From Glycomyces sp. YM15 (lineage in GTDB: Bacteria > Actinomycetota > Actinomycetes > Mycobacteriales > Micromonosporaceae): DNA of 64,000 nt. Positions 16,984 through 27,194 of the stretch are shown piece after piece. The notes below the pieces were generated by a model. It searched no databases and was not told the DNA's origin. It worked only from the letters and a program-made list of their open reading frames with translations. The position numbers were made by a program, and so were the translations under genes. Location: the NCBI RefSeq assembly GCF_016918015.1, contig NZ_JAERMK010000002.1:1-64000 (forward strand). The letters run 5' to 3'. Positions within the stretch are counted from its first letter, which is position 1. Each line of letters starts with the position of its first letter.

Positions 16984-19900
16984 CTACATCTGGCCTGCCT
17001 GCCGCCGATGCACGGCATCAGCGACCGCGAGCAGCACCCGGGACCGTCTCGGACCGGGCGCCATCGCGAGTGCGATCCGCTCGGCGCGGGCAGGCGCGGA
17101 CACACAGAACACTTCGACGAGGGAGGTCTGGGTGCTCAGCAGCAGCGACGGATCGCTGATCATGTCCGCGAATCGCTCTGCTCGGCGCGGGTCGGCGGGG
17201 GCCCAGGGCACCCCCCCCCCCACCAGGTCGTAATAACTGGGAACCCCAAAAACCCTGCGCCGGACGGCTTTTCAGGGCCGCTATTCGCGCGGGGGGGGGG
17301 GGGGGGGGGGCGCCCCGGCCCCCCCCCGCGACACCGAGGTCGTAATCTCGGGAACCCCAATACCCCGGCAGCTCATTGAGCAGCCGTTCGGCTTGCTTGG
17401 GCGCGACCACGGCCCAGACGACCATGATCCGCGTCAGTATCCGAGTCTGATCCGCCTCCGCCTCGGTCGTCTCCGTCGAGACGCACTGCTCGGCCTGCAA
17501 GAGCAGGCGGGAGGCCAGCGTCGGTGCGAACCCGGCGGCCACGCGCGCCACCTCGCACAACACCGAGCCCTTGAGGTTGCCGTCCTCCAACATGTTCGCC
17601 GAACTCACCGCCAGTGAGACCAGCTCCTCAGCCTGGCTCGGCTGGAGCTCGGCGATGGCCCTCGCCGCCACGCTCAACGCGCTCGCCCTCGCATAGGCGC
17701 ATTTTCTTTCGGACGGAATCTGCCAAGCGAATTCCGCAGCTCGCTCAGGATGGTCTCGCGCGACTATCCGCACGATCCCGCAAAGCGTGTGGGCACGGCG
17801 AAATGGATCCTGCAATCCCCGCGCGACCTGAGCGGCTTCCTCGGGGGAACGCGCCGCCATGGTTTGGGCCGCTGCCGCGATGACCGAAGCCAGGTATGGC
17901 GAGCCCGGATCCGAGGACGCGACCCGGATCGCCCATGCGGGATCGGTCTGGGCGACGCCTTCGAAGACGCTGCTCAGTAGCCTTTCGGAAGGCTCCCCAC
18001 CGGCGAACTCGTCGACGAGCGTCTGGATCTGATCCGGAGCCGACGCCGAGAGCACCTCGGCCACGTCCGCGATCGCCATCTCGCGGCGATATCCGGTCTC
18101 CGGGATCGAATGCAGTAGGCGCCTTGCGTGAGCGGGGTCGATCGCCGCGTAAGCCGCCGCGAGATCGGCGATCCGCTCGGCCTGCTCGGTCTCGTCGAGG
18201 ATCGAGAGCGCCATTCGCTCCGCGGTGTCAGCCATTTGCCTGGCCGCGTAGACATCGACGTCGGCGGCCGGTCTGATGATCCTGATCAGGCCGGCCAGCA
18301 CGCGGTCCTCGTCGGGATCGCACCGGAGCAATCGGGCGGCCGCGGCGGGCGCGGAGGCGACCAAGTGCTCAGCGGCGTGCGGAAGGCGCCGGAGGTCGTG
18401 GTCCGCGACCTGATCGATCGCGCGTTCCACCACGGAGACCAAGCGGTCGGCCGCCTCCAGTGACGGACCGGGCGGCGCGGCGAGCGCCTGCATCACAGTG
18501 ATGAACAGTGCGGTCCAGTCCGCTTCGGAACGGCAGCGTCGCTCCGCGATCTCGAAGAGCCGGTGGCCGATCGGCGGTGCCGAGTCGATCATCGTCGCCG
18601 CGCACCGGGCGATCTGGGAGATCGGCAGATGCTCGGACGCGTTTTCCCACAGGAAGTTCCCCTCCCTCAAGAAGAACCGTCCCGCGAGCACGGGATCGAA
18701 TGTCGCAAGCTGCAAGGCCACCTCGGCCTGCACGGCCGGCACCGACGACCTGTCAAGTCTCTCGATGCTGTGTTTCAGATGGCTGGACAGAGCGTCCCAG
18801 ACTTCCGGTGTGGAGGCGGAAAGACGCTTCGCGGCCCGGATCAACGGCTCGTCTCCGCCGTCCGGCGTCGGTTCTCCGGCACGGGCTTCGATCTCGAGGA
18901 CTCGCGCGATCATCCTTGGCGCGTGTCTGCCGCGCACCCATCCGCAGCCGGCGATCGCAGCCATGAGCAATCCCTCCCGAAGCCCCCCGGTGGCGTCGTT
19001 CAGGCTCGCAGCGACGGCCAGGTGAGCGCCGATCCGTTCGGGCTTCTCCGCGGCGAACTCGCGTGCGAAGTCGATCGCGCGATCGGGATCGCGCTCCGCG
19101 AGCCCGGCGGCCAAGCCCTCGACCACGACCTGCCGTTCCCTGTTGGAACCGAGCCGCTTGAGGACCGCATTGGCCCACTTGGCGTCGAGTCGGACGGAGT
19201 CCTTGACGACCTCGAACAGGAGCGCGTGTGGTTCCCCGTCCCCGTCGTCGCCGGACAGTGCGGACTGCGCGGCTTCGTTGAGCAGCCGCCAGAGGTGGGT
19301 TCGAGCCTCGGGCAGCACCAGACCGGGCGGCGCGGGATCCTCTTCCTCCAGTTCGTCCGCCTCAGCTTCGGGTTCATAGGGCCGGCCCGGTTCCTCCTGC
19401 CCGGCGGGCCCTGGGGAGCAGGCCGGTCCTCTCCGTGCGACCACGATCGCGCCTTCGCCGTCGAAGTAGAACTGGGGACGCGAGTTCCCCGCGGTGCCGA
19501 CCTCCCCCTCGATGTAGTCGTAGAGACCGCGGGCGGTCAGATGCTCGGGTGCTTGCGCGTACCGGAGCCCGCTGACCAAGGCGTTCGTGAAGGGGCTCGT
19601 GCCTCCCGGGCCGATCGCGTCAATGGCGAGCTCGTTCGCGCTGGCGCTGGTGATGACGCACCGGCCGCTGCCGTTCGCCTCGACCTTCAAGTCGCCGCCG
19701 CGGAAGGCGCCGCTGTGGCAGCAGTCGAGGATCGTCACCGTCGCGATCGCGGGAGAGGCTTCGATCAGAGCGTCGATGTCGTCCTTGTAGCGGAGCGCGG
19801 TGACCGGAAGCGCGTTCACTCGGGTGTCGCTGGCGCACAGGTGAAGACGTCCGAGAAGGTCGAGCTTGCCGTGGCCGCTGTAGTAGAGGAACAGGACGTC

Positions 19901-20137
19901 GTCCCGAGTGGCGTCCTCGATGAAGAAGCGGTGCAGTTCCTCTCGGAGGTTCTGCAGGTTCCGGTCGATGAGCGCTTCGATGTCCTCAGCGCCGAACAGG
20001 CCGGATTCGGCGTCCGAGAGCGCTTCGAACAGCGCGTCCACATCGGCGCGTGGCCCTTGCAGTTTCGGGAGGCCCTGCGGGTCCCGCCTGAAGACGGCGT
20101 TGCCGATCAGGAGGGCGCGGTATCGGCGTTCGGGCAT
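16984..20137 (-). CDS. Caspase-family peptidase with helical-repeat C-terminus; frame disrupted near its end
   Basis: The continuous frame from 20137 ends at 17018 (1039 residues), but the natural end is probably 16984. Residues 1-230 are a peptidase C14 (caspase/metacaspase-like) domain with catalytic His89 in YYSGHGK and Cys140 in DCCHSG. After an acidic linker (245-275) come some 700 residues of helical repeats with recurring DPxxAxRLL units, TPR/HEAT-like. At 17211-17327 runs of C and G break the frame; the repeat pattern resumes in another frame (PADPRRAERFADMI to a TAG at 16984). The ATG overlaps the stop of the upstream gene by one base (TGATG). Actinobacterial caspase proteins of this design are predicted effectors of conflict or cell-death systems. 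Confidence 0.85.
17211..17358. other. Poly-C/poly-G block with flanking direct repeat, probable assembly artefact
   Basis: A run of 11 C (17211-17221), one of 20 G (17291-17310) and one of 9 C (17319-17327) lie inside the caspase gene. The sequence 17225-17247 (AGGTCGTAATAACTGGGAAC onward) is nearly repeated at 17337-17358 (AGGTCGTAATCTCGGGAAC onward). This looks like low-quality read ends joined at a gap rather than real DNA. Confidence 0.7.
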
Positions 20138-20520
20138 CAGCGGCCTTCGATCATGCGGCCGATCGATTCGCTCAAGGCGGTGAGCGACTGCTGGTCGATG
20201 TTCTCACCCGTGAGGGTGAACCGCTGCGTCTCGCCGTGCTCGTCGGTCCATGTGGCCGTGATCGTCCGTGTCTTGTCGCGACCGAGCCAGGCCCGGAAGA
20301 CCTGCACCGCCGAGATCAACGCGCCCGAGGAGCCGAGGGCGAGGATCACTTGCACGATGCCGTCCCTGGCTCCTGGCACCGGTGTGGATCGCGTTGCGGC
20401 AGCGCCCGTTGCGCTCTGCAGTTCGCTGTGGAGCGCGGCGACCTCGCGTCGCCATTGAGGGCTGTCGGGGGCGTATTTGGCGGTCTCCGCGGAGATCACG
20501 ACGTCGACGGTCGAGGACAT
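20137..20520 (-). CDS. EACC1-like effector-associated protein
   Basis: A 127-residue protein encoded directly before the caspase gene (TGATG). It has an N-terminal VDVVISAETAKYAPDSPQW segment, a central hydrophobic/amphipathic stretch (IVQVILALGSSGALISAVQVF) ending in RAWLGRD, and a short beta-rich tail (TITATWTDEHGETQRFTL). Size, helix-then-WL-R pattern and position match the effector-associated constant component EACC1 described for actinobacterial conflict systems. The ATG at 20520 is preferred because AGAGGTGG precedes it; GTG at 20526 would add two residues. The family call is from memory. Confidence 0.65.
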   Translation of the reverse strand: MSSTVDVVISAETAKYAPDSPQWRREVAALHSELQSATGAAATRSTPVPGARDGIVQVILALGSSGALISAVQVFRAWLGRDKTRTITATWTDEHGETQRFTLTGENIDQQSLTALSESIGRMIEGR

Positions 20521-20838
20521 GGCCACCTCTCAGACGAGTGTCGCTCAATGATATTTGCCCGGCGCTCTCCGTGCTGACCCCGTGAACGTCGGCAGGAGCC
20601 TCAGCTGGATCGGCGCGCCGCCGATGAGTTCTTGGGAGGCCACGGACCCATTGAACCGCAACGCGATACGGAGTGCGAGCCCCACGAACGGGCCCGATCG
20701 GAGGACTTGAACCGCTCGGCTGAAGTTTTGTTTCACTGGAGGACTTCTCAACGAAAGATTTCTTCGATATGGTTCCGTTACACGACACACGTCGCGTCGA
20801 CCACCCCTCGGTGCGAAACTCCTGGAAGGGATCCATAG
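20521..20838. other. Divergent intergenic region
   Basis: These 318 bases separate the leftward EACC1-caspase operon from the rightward secreted peptidase. GGAGGACTT occurs twice (20700-20708 and 20738-20746). The last 100 bases are AT-richer and include CGAAAGATTTCTTCG, a weak inverted repeat. No gene is seen. Confidence 0.6.
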
Positions 20839-21720
20839 ATGACCTCCCAAGACACACCCGACACCCGCTCCCGGCGCTGGCTCCTCCGCCGCGTCGTCAT
20901 GGCCGCCGGAGGCATCGGCGCCGCAACCGTTCCCGCCGTCCTCACGGGAGGAGCGGCCGAGGCCGCGGCCACCGTCGACATGGAGCTCGTCCTCGTCGCC
21001 GCCATGGTCGACCCGCCCAAGTCCGGCACCGGCACCACGCTCACCGCCGGCCCGCACGTCAAGGTCGTCGAGCAGGCCCTCGACGCCAGGAACTTCCTCT
21101 CGTCGAGCTATGTGGACGGACACTACGGCTCGAGCACCGTCAGCGCGTACTCGGCGTACCAGAGGTCCCTCGGTTACACCGGACTCGACGCCAACGGCAT
21201 CCCCGGCCCGACCTCCCTCAACAAGCTCGGGTCGAGCACCGGCCTGTTCACCGTGACCCGCACCGTGAACATCGGGTCGAGCACGGACTCATACGGCGGC
21301 AGGCGGGTCAACACCCGCACCAAGAACATGCTCGCGGCCGCCGACGCCAAGCTCTCCTGGAGCATCACGCTCACCCAAGGCTCGTACACCACCGGCAACC
21401 CGAGCTCGGCCGGGACGCACGACGGCGGCGGGGTCGTCGACGTCAACGTCAGCGGCATGACCGCCACGCAGCGCTGGCAGACGGTGAAGGCGATGCGCGA
21501 CGTCGGCTTCGCTGCCTGGCTGCGCACCCCCGAGCAGGGTTTCAGCTACCACATCCACGCCAACGCGGTGTGCGACACGGACATGTCGGCCCCCGCGCAG
21601 CGGCAGGTGCACGACTACTTCTTCGGCAAGAACGGCCTCGCGAGCCACGCGGCCGACAACACCCCGTCGGCGTACAGGGGCGCCTTCACCTGGTGGGAGA
21701 AGTACAAGCGCGGTCTGTGA
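20839..21720 (+). CDS. Secreted peptidoglycan-binding and M15-type peptidase
   Basis: A 293-residue exported protein. The N-terminus carries a twin-arginine-like signal (SRRWLLRR, about 11-18, then a hydrophobic core ending AEAAA). A peptidoglycan-binding_1 domain follows at about 68-125 (VKVVEQALDARNFL, GSSTVSAYSAYQRSLGYTGL). The C-terminal part shows zinc ligands of the M15/D-Ala-D-Ala carboxypeptidase-like fold: H and D in THDGGGVVDVN and a histidine in YHIHANAVC. It probably trims cell-wall peptides. AAGGG precedes the ATG. Confidence 0.8.
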   Translation: MTSQDTPDTRSRRWLLRRVVMAAGGIGAATVPAVLTGGAAEAAATVDMELVLVAAMVDPPKSGTGTTLTAGPHVKVVEQALDARNFLSSSYVDGHYGSSTVSAYSAYQRSLGYTGLDANGIPGPTSLNKLGSSTGLFTVTRTVNIGSSTDSYGGRRVNTRTKNMLAAADAKLSWSITLTQGSYTTGNPSSAGTHDGGGVVDVNVSGMTATQRWQTVKAMRDVGFAAWLRTPEQGFSYHIHANAVCDTDMSAPAQRQVHDYFFGKNGLASHAADNTPSAYRGAFTWWEKYKRGL

Positions 21721-21854
21721 CGACCGCCCCCGAGCCGAGCCGGCTGGTCTCCGCCCCCGTGGACCGGCCGGCTCTCCCCTTTGAACGCCGGTCATGGCGT
21801 TCATCACCGCAAACGGGGGGAATGGTCGATGCAGGCGACTCGTTGTGTCCTGGC

Positions 21855-22553
21855 ATGAGCATCATCGGATTCATCGGCAGTGGCAACATCGGCGGCACGA
21901 TCGCGCGCCTCGCGGTCGCGGCGGGCCATGAGGTCGTCCTGAGCAACCGGCGCGGACCCGACTCGCTCGCCGGGCTCGTCGCCGAGCTCGGGCCGAAGGC
22001 CCGCGCCGCGACCCCTGCCGAGGCGGCCGCCGCGGGCGAGTTCGTCATCGTGACCGTGCCGCTGCACGCCTACAAGTCCGTCCCGGTAGAAGAGCTGCGC
22101 GGCAAGGTCGTCATCGACACCGACAACTACTACCCGCAGCGCGACGAGCAGATCCCCGAGCTCGACGACGAATCCACCACCACGAGCGAACTCCTCCAGG
22201 CGCACCTCCCGGAGTCGTTCGTCGTCAAGGGCTTCAACAACATCTACTTCAAGCACATCGCCGAGCTCGCCCGGCCGAGCGGCGACGCCGAGCGCTCGGT
22301 CCTCGCGATCGCCGGTGACGACGCGGCGGCGAAGCAGACCGCGACGGCGTTCCTCGACTCGATCGGTTGGGACGCCTACGATGTGGGCCCGCTCGCCGAG
22401 GGCTGGCGCTTCCAGCGCGACACCCCGGCGTACGGCGCGGTCTACTTCGCCGTGAAGTCTCCGGACGGCGGCTTCGACGTCCCTGGCCGCCAGGTCACCG
22501 CAGCCGACCTCGAACCGCTGCTCAAGGCCGCCAAGCGCTACCGCGACATGTGA
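21855..22553 (+). CDS. NADPH-dependent F420 reductase-like oxidoreductase
   Basis: A 232-residue Rossmann protein. The dinucleotide motif GFIGSGNIGG is at 5-14 and SNRRGPDSL follows, with Arg residues typical for NADP preference. The rest matches the NADPH:F420 oxidoreductase/coenzyme F420-dependent NADP oxidoreductase-like family (VTVPLHAYKSVP, VVKGFNNIYFKHI). The exact partner, F420 or another acceptor, cannot be read from sequence. Monocistronic; a longer start upstream would add a sequence that is not protein-like. Confidence 0.85.
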   Translation: MSIIGFIGSGNIGGTIARLAVAAGHEVVLSNRRGPDSLAGLVAELGPKARAATPAEAAAAGEFVIVTVPLHAYKSVPVEELRGKVVIDTDNYYPQRDEQIPELDDESTTTSELLQAHLPESFVVKGFNNIYFKHIAELARPSGDAERSVLAIAGDDAAAKQTATAFLDSIGWDAYDVGPLAEGWRFQRDTPAYGAVYFAVKSPDGGFDVPGRQVTAADLEPLLKAAKRYRDM

Positions 22554-22709
22554 AGGGCCGCAGGACGGGACGACCAGGGCTGGCGCCGGGTCCGCCGGCC
22601 CTGCCGCAGTCTGCGAAGGATGGGCACGCGTCGGCGGAGGCGGTGCTCAGGAACGACGTTCGAGCCTCACGCCCTTGCCCACACGAAATGTCCTCTTGGG
22701 ACGTCCGCG

Positions 22710-23471
22710 TCATGATCCGGTCTCGGCAGACCGCGCCTTCCCGGCGGCGGCGAGCAGTTCGCCGATGAGACCCCGGGCCGCATGGGCGGCGTTCTCCCCT
22801 GGGCGCCAAGTGCATGCGATGGTCATGGCGACTACGCGGCCGGTGGCGAGGGCGCCGAGGGCGGCGTCGCGGAGTAGACCGGGGGTCGGCCCGGGCGTCA
22901 CGGGGTACCGGAGGCCGGGAACGGATTCGGCGTCGAGCACGTCGAGGTCGATGTGGAGGTAGATCGGTCCTTCCGGTGCCGTTGCGCTCTCGATCGGCTG
23001 GTGCGCGATGGGACTGCCGGCGAGGTACTCGATCTCGGGCGCGTCGAGGTCGCGGGCGTCGATGAGGTGCACGCGTTCGGGCGGGATCGGCGTCAGCCCG
23101 GTCGTCTCGGCCACGGTGCCGTCGCCTTCGCCGAGGAGCATCCGCAGGACCATCCCGCCCGGGTAGCCGGAGGCGCTGCTGGCGGGGGTGTGAAGGTCGC
23201 CGTGGGCGTCGAACCACATGACCGAGGGATCGAGACCGAGCCGCTGGAGGCCGGTCACGACCCCCAGGGCCACGGTGCAGTCGGCGGTGACGACCGTGGT
23301 CGGTCGCTTGGCGGTGGCGACCGCGTCGCCCACCAGGTCGTAGAGGTCGGCGACGCGGGCCCAGAAGCGCCCGCCGTGCAGCTCCTTGGCCACGACGCGG
23401 TCGGCGGCGACCGGGAACTCGTCGTCGGGCAGGCGTTCGTCGAGGTGGTAAGGCACGAGTAGCACCGTCAT
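22710..23471 (-). CDS. Arginase/agmatinase-family protein with altered first metal ligand
   Basis: A 253-residue ureohydrolase-fold protein. Metal ligands WFDAHGD and HIDLDVLD are intact, so a two-manganese site is likely. The usual GGDH motif is replaced by TADCTVALGV, putting Cys where the first ligand histidine normally lies; this variant occurs in uncharacterised members of the family. The substrate is therefore unknown. The ATG at 23471 has GGAGG eight bases upstream; the earlier ATG at 23486 overlaps that ribosome site. Confidence 0.82.
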   Translation of the reverse strand: MTVLLVPYHLDERLPDDEFPVAADRVVAKELHGGRFWARVADLYDLVGDAVATAKRPTTVVTADCTVALGVVTGLQRLGLDPSVMWFDAHGDLHTPASSASGYPGGMVLRMLLGEGDGTVAETTGLTPIPPERVHLIDARDLDAPEIEYLAGSPIAHQPIESATAPEGPIYLHIDLDVLDAESVPGLRYPVTPGPTPGLLRDAALGALATGRVVAMTIACTWRPGENAAHAARGLIGELLAAAGKARSAETGS

Positions 23472-23623
23472 CGCCGGGGCCTCCAAATCACGGTCGCATC
23501 GGTCTGCGTGGTCGGAGCCATTATTACCGGAGCGCAGCCCGATCGAACAAGCTCGATCCCGCGATCTCGCGGAGGTGCGGCACCCGACTGCCGAGCGCGG
23601 TGAGGGCCGCGCGCCGCGGCGAA

Positions 23624-23641
23624 ATACCTACTGGCCGGTAA
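23624..23641. promoter_or_regulatory. Possible CsoR-type operator before the copper-binding protein gene
   Basis: ATACCTACTGGCCGGTAA contains TACC and GGTA half-sites with an 8-bp centre, similar in outline to copper-sensing CsoR operators. It lies 111 bases before the ATG of a predicted copper-storage protein. No csoR gene is visible nearby. Confidence 0.35.
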
Positions 23642-23751
23642 TCAAGGTGCGGGAGCATCGCGAGTTCGCTTACGTGCCGGAGTGCCGGGTATCCCGGGAG
23701 TCCGATGCGCGCCGCACGCGGCGGCGCCGCGCCGACTGGAAGGGACCGACC

Positions 23752-24156
23752 ATGACACTCGTCGAGGACATGCTCCGCACGTATCCGGCCGACCTCGGTG
23801 GCGTCGACCGCCAGAAGCTCGCCGACTGCATCAAGGAGTGCTTCGCCTGCGCCCAGGCCTGTACCGCCTGCGCCGACGCCTGTCTCAGCGAGGACCACGT
23901 GGCCATGCTGGTCAAGTGCATCCGCACGAACCTGGACTGCGCCGACATCTGCCTCGCCACCGGCAAGACGCTCTCGCGCCACACCGGCTACGACGCCAAC
24001 CTCACCCGCGCGATGCTCGAGGCCTGCGCCCGGGCCTGCAAGTCGTGCCTGGACGTGTGCGAGCAGCACTCGTCCATGGAGCACTGCGCCAAGTGCGCCG
24101 CGGAATGCCGCTCCTGCCTGAAGGCCTGCCGCGACCTGCTCGAAGCGCTCGGGTGA
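23752..24156 (+). CDS. Four-helix-bundle copper-binding protein (Csp/DUF326 type)
   Basis: A 134-residue Cys-rich protein with 16 or so cysteines spaced every three to four residues along predicted helices (CIKECFACAQACTACADAC, CIRTNLDCADIC, CARACKSCLDVC, CAKCAAECRSCLKAC). This is the pattern of Csp copper-storage proteins, in which the four helices line a core that binds many Cu(I) ions. No signal peptide, so it would act in the cytosol like Csp3. Ribosome site GGAAGGGA lies just upstream; an upstream ATG at 23575 is not protein-like. Confidence 0.9.
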   Translation: MTLVEDMLRTYPADLGGVDRQKLADCIKECFACAQACTACADACLSEDHVAMLVKCIRTNLDCADICLATGKTLSRHTGYDANLTRAMLEACARACKSCLDVCEQHSSMEHCAKCAAECRSCLKACRDLLEALG

Positions 24157-24170
24157 AGCGTGGCGCGCGA

Positions 24171-24200
24171 GAGGGCCGGAGCCTTGCAGCTCCGGCCCTC
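24171..24200. terminator. Bidirectional terminator between copper-protein and subtilase genes
   Basis: GAGGGCCGGAGC (24171-24182) pairs with GCTCCGGCCCTC (24189-24200), 6-nt loop, between converging genes. Confidence 0.75.
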
Positions 24201-24212
24201 GCTATCAGCGTG

Positions 24213-25475
24213 CTAGCCAAGGAAAGCGGTGTTCAGCAGCAGGTTCGGGCTGCCGTTCGGGTCGGTCACGACGTCCGCGAGCGCGCCTTCGGTGAGGGCG
24301 GTCGCGACCTCGTCCGGCGTGGCGCCGGGGTTGGACTCGAGGTAGAGCGCGGCGACGCCCGCGACGTGCGGGGTGGCCATCGAGGTGCCCGAGATGGTCT
24401 TCTCGGCGTCCACGCCGTCGATCCAGGCGGAGGTGATGCCCACGCCGGGGGCGAGGAGGTCGACGCACTCGCCGAAGTTGGAGAACGAGGCGGCGGCGTC
24501 GTCTTCATCGGTGGCGCCCACGGTGATCGCGCTCGGCTCGGAGCCCGGGGACACGTTGCACGCGTCCTGGCCCTCGTTGCCCGCGGCGATCGCGAAGGTC
24601 ACGCCGGTCTCGACCGCGGCGGCGATCGCGTCGTTGAGGGCCTGGCTGAAGGAGCCGCCGAGGCTCATGTTGGCGACGGCCGACTCGCCGGCGTTCGCGG
24701 CGACCCAGTCGATGCCGCCGATGATGGCGGCGTACGAGCCCGAGCCCTCGCAGTCGAGGACGCGGACGGGGCGGATCGTGACGTCCTTGGCGAGGCCGTA
24801 GGTGGAGCCGCCGATGGTGCCGGCGACGTGCGTGCCGTGGCCGTGGCAGTCGCTCGGGTCGGCGTCGTTGTCGATGAAGTCGAAGCCTTCGCCGACGCGG
24901 CCCTCGAACTCCTGGTGCTCGGTGTTCAGGCCGGTGTCGAGGACGAACGCCTCGACGCTCGTGCCTGACTGGTTGTACTCGTACGACGCGTCGAGCGGGA
25001 GCGCGTCCTGGTCGACCCGGTCGAGGCCCCAGGACGGCGGGTCGGCCTGCACCTCGGAGGCGTGGGCCATCTGGTTCTGCTCGATGTACGCGACCGCGTC
25101 GTCCGAGGCGAGCTCGACCGCTTCGGCCTCGCTCATCTCCGCGAGGTAGCCGTCGACGAGGCCGAGGGTGTCCTCGACGTCGATGCTGACGCCGAGGTCG
25201 TCGGCGAGCGCGTCCAGGCCGCCGGCGGCCTCGGCGCCCTGGTCTTCCATGACGACGATGTACTCGCCTGCGATCGCGTCGGGGGAGTCGGCGCCGATGA
25301 TGAGGTCACTGGCGTCGGGTGCCGGGGTCTCTGCGTTGGCGAATGCGGAGGCCGCGATGAGCGAGCCTCCGGCCGCCGCGGCCGCGATGCCGATCGCTGC
25401 TGCGGTCTTGATGCGCCGTTTCGTTCCTGCCGTTGGCCCTACAGATTTGCGGCTCGCAAGCTTCGCCGAGGACAT
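24213..25475 (-). CDS. Secreted subtilisin-like serine protease 1
   Basis: A 420-residue S8 peptidase. Residues 20-50 are a basic then hydrophobic signal peptide; 70-140 form an I9 inhibitor prodomain (GEYIVVMEDQ...YIEQNQ). The mature enzyme has the catalytic triad Asp180 (VLDTG), His213 (HGHGTHVAG) and Ser365 (SGTSMATPHVAG), plus oxyanion Asn300 (AAGN). Of the three tandem paralogues this is the most divergent and acidic. AAGGAG lies seven bases before the ATG. The first codons overlap a short interspersed repeat (25451-25467). Confidence 0.95.
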   Translation of the reverse strand: MSSAKLASRKSVGPTAGTKRRIKTAAAIGIAAAAAGGSLIAASAFANAETPAPDASDLIIGADSPDAIAGEYIVVMEDQGAEAAGGLDALADDLGVSIDVEDTLGLVDGYLAEMSEAEAVELASDDAVAYIEQNQMAHASEVQADPPSWGLDRVDQDALPLDASYEYNQSGTSVEAFVLDTGLNTEHQEFEGRVGEGFDFIDNDADPSDCHGHGTHVAGTIGGSTYGLAKDVTIRPVRVLDCEGSGSYAAIIGGIDWVAANAGESAVANMSLGGSFSQALNDAIAAAVETGVTFAIAAGNEGQDACNVSPGSEPSAITVGATDEDDAAASFSNFGECVDLLAPGVGITSAWIDGVDAEKTISGTSMATPHVAGVAALYLESNPGATPDEVATALTEGALADVVTDPNGSPNLLLNTAFLG

Positions 25476-25781
25476 GGGAACTCCTTCGGTTGTGCGGGGT
25501 GGCCGCCTGCTTGGGGGCGGCCGTCCCCGGGGGGAGGCGGTGTGGCCCGGCGGCGCGGACCGGGCCGTGGCCCGGTCCGCTTCACCCGTCCGGGCCGAGC
25601 GGCTCTGCGACGGGCCGTCAGACCCTGGCAGTGAGCCTAAGGTGTAGAACAAAATGTGTAAACCCCGCGAATCACACTAATAGATCAGTGAATGAGTAAA
25701 TACGGTGATTGGTCTAAAAGGGATGAACGGAACGAGGCCTTGCGCTCACAGAGCGCAAGGCCTCGACGGTGTTCGAGTGGT
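25476..25781. other. Intergenic region between subtilases 1 and 2
   Basis: These 306 bases hold the promoter and leader of subtilase 1 and the terminator of subtilase 2. The 25640-25730 part is AT-rich and contains ATCAGTGAATGA (25684-25695), a motif resembling one upstream of subtilase 3. No gene seen. Confidence 0.6.
25734..25764 (-). terminator. Terminator of subtilase 2
   Basis: GAGGCCTTGCGCT (25734-25746) pairs perfectly with AGCGCAAGGCCTC (25752-25764), 5-nt loop, 18 bases after the subtilase 2 stop. Confidence 0.8.
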
Positions 25782-26951
<1,170 letters not shown>

Positions 26952-27194
26952 GGACAGTGGTCCCTTCGGGTGGTCCGGGCCGGTCCAGGGCCGGGACGGG
27001 ATGAGGGTGATGGGAATCGATGCGGTCGGCCGCCCGGGGTCGGCTCGCGCCGACGTCGGGGCGGTGGTGCGGGGCCGCGGTGCGGGCCCTGTCGCGGCGC
27101 CCGGCGGGCGACGGCTCCAGGTCGCGCCGCCGGGTACTGCTGTCGACGGGGAGGGCCCGCCCGCGGTCACCCGCTATTCAGTTGTTCGGGGGAG

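Noticed and set aside
17281-17330. Long G run considered as a functional G-quadruplex or phase-variation tract
   Set aside because: It sits in a region with a degraded duplicate of adjacent sequence, which fits assembly error better; cannot be settled without reads.
18563-20458. 631-residue plus-strand frame antisense to the caspase gene
   Set aside because: No motifs; the minus strand carries the intact caspase catalytic motifs.
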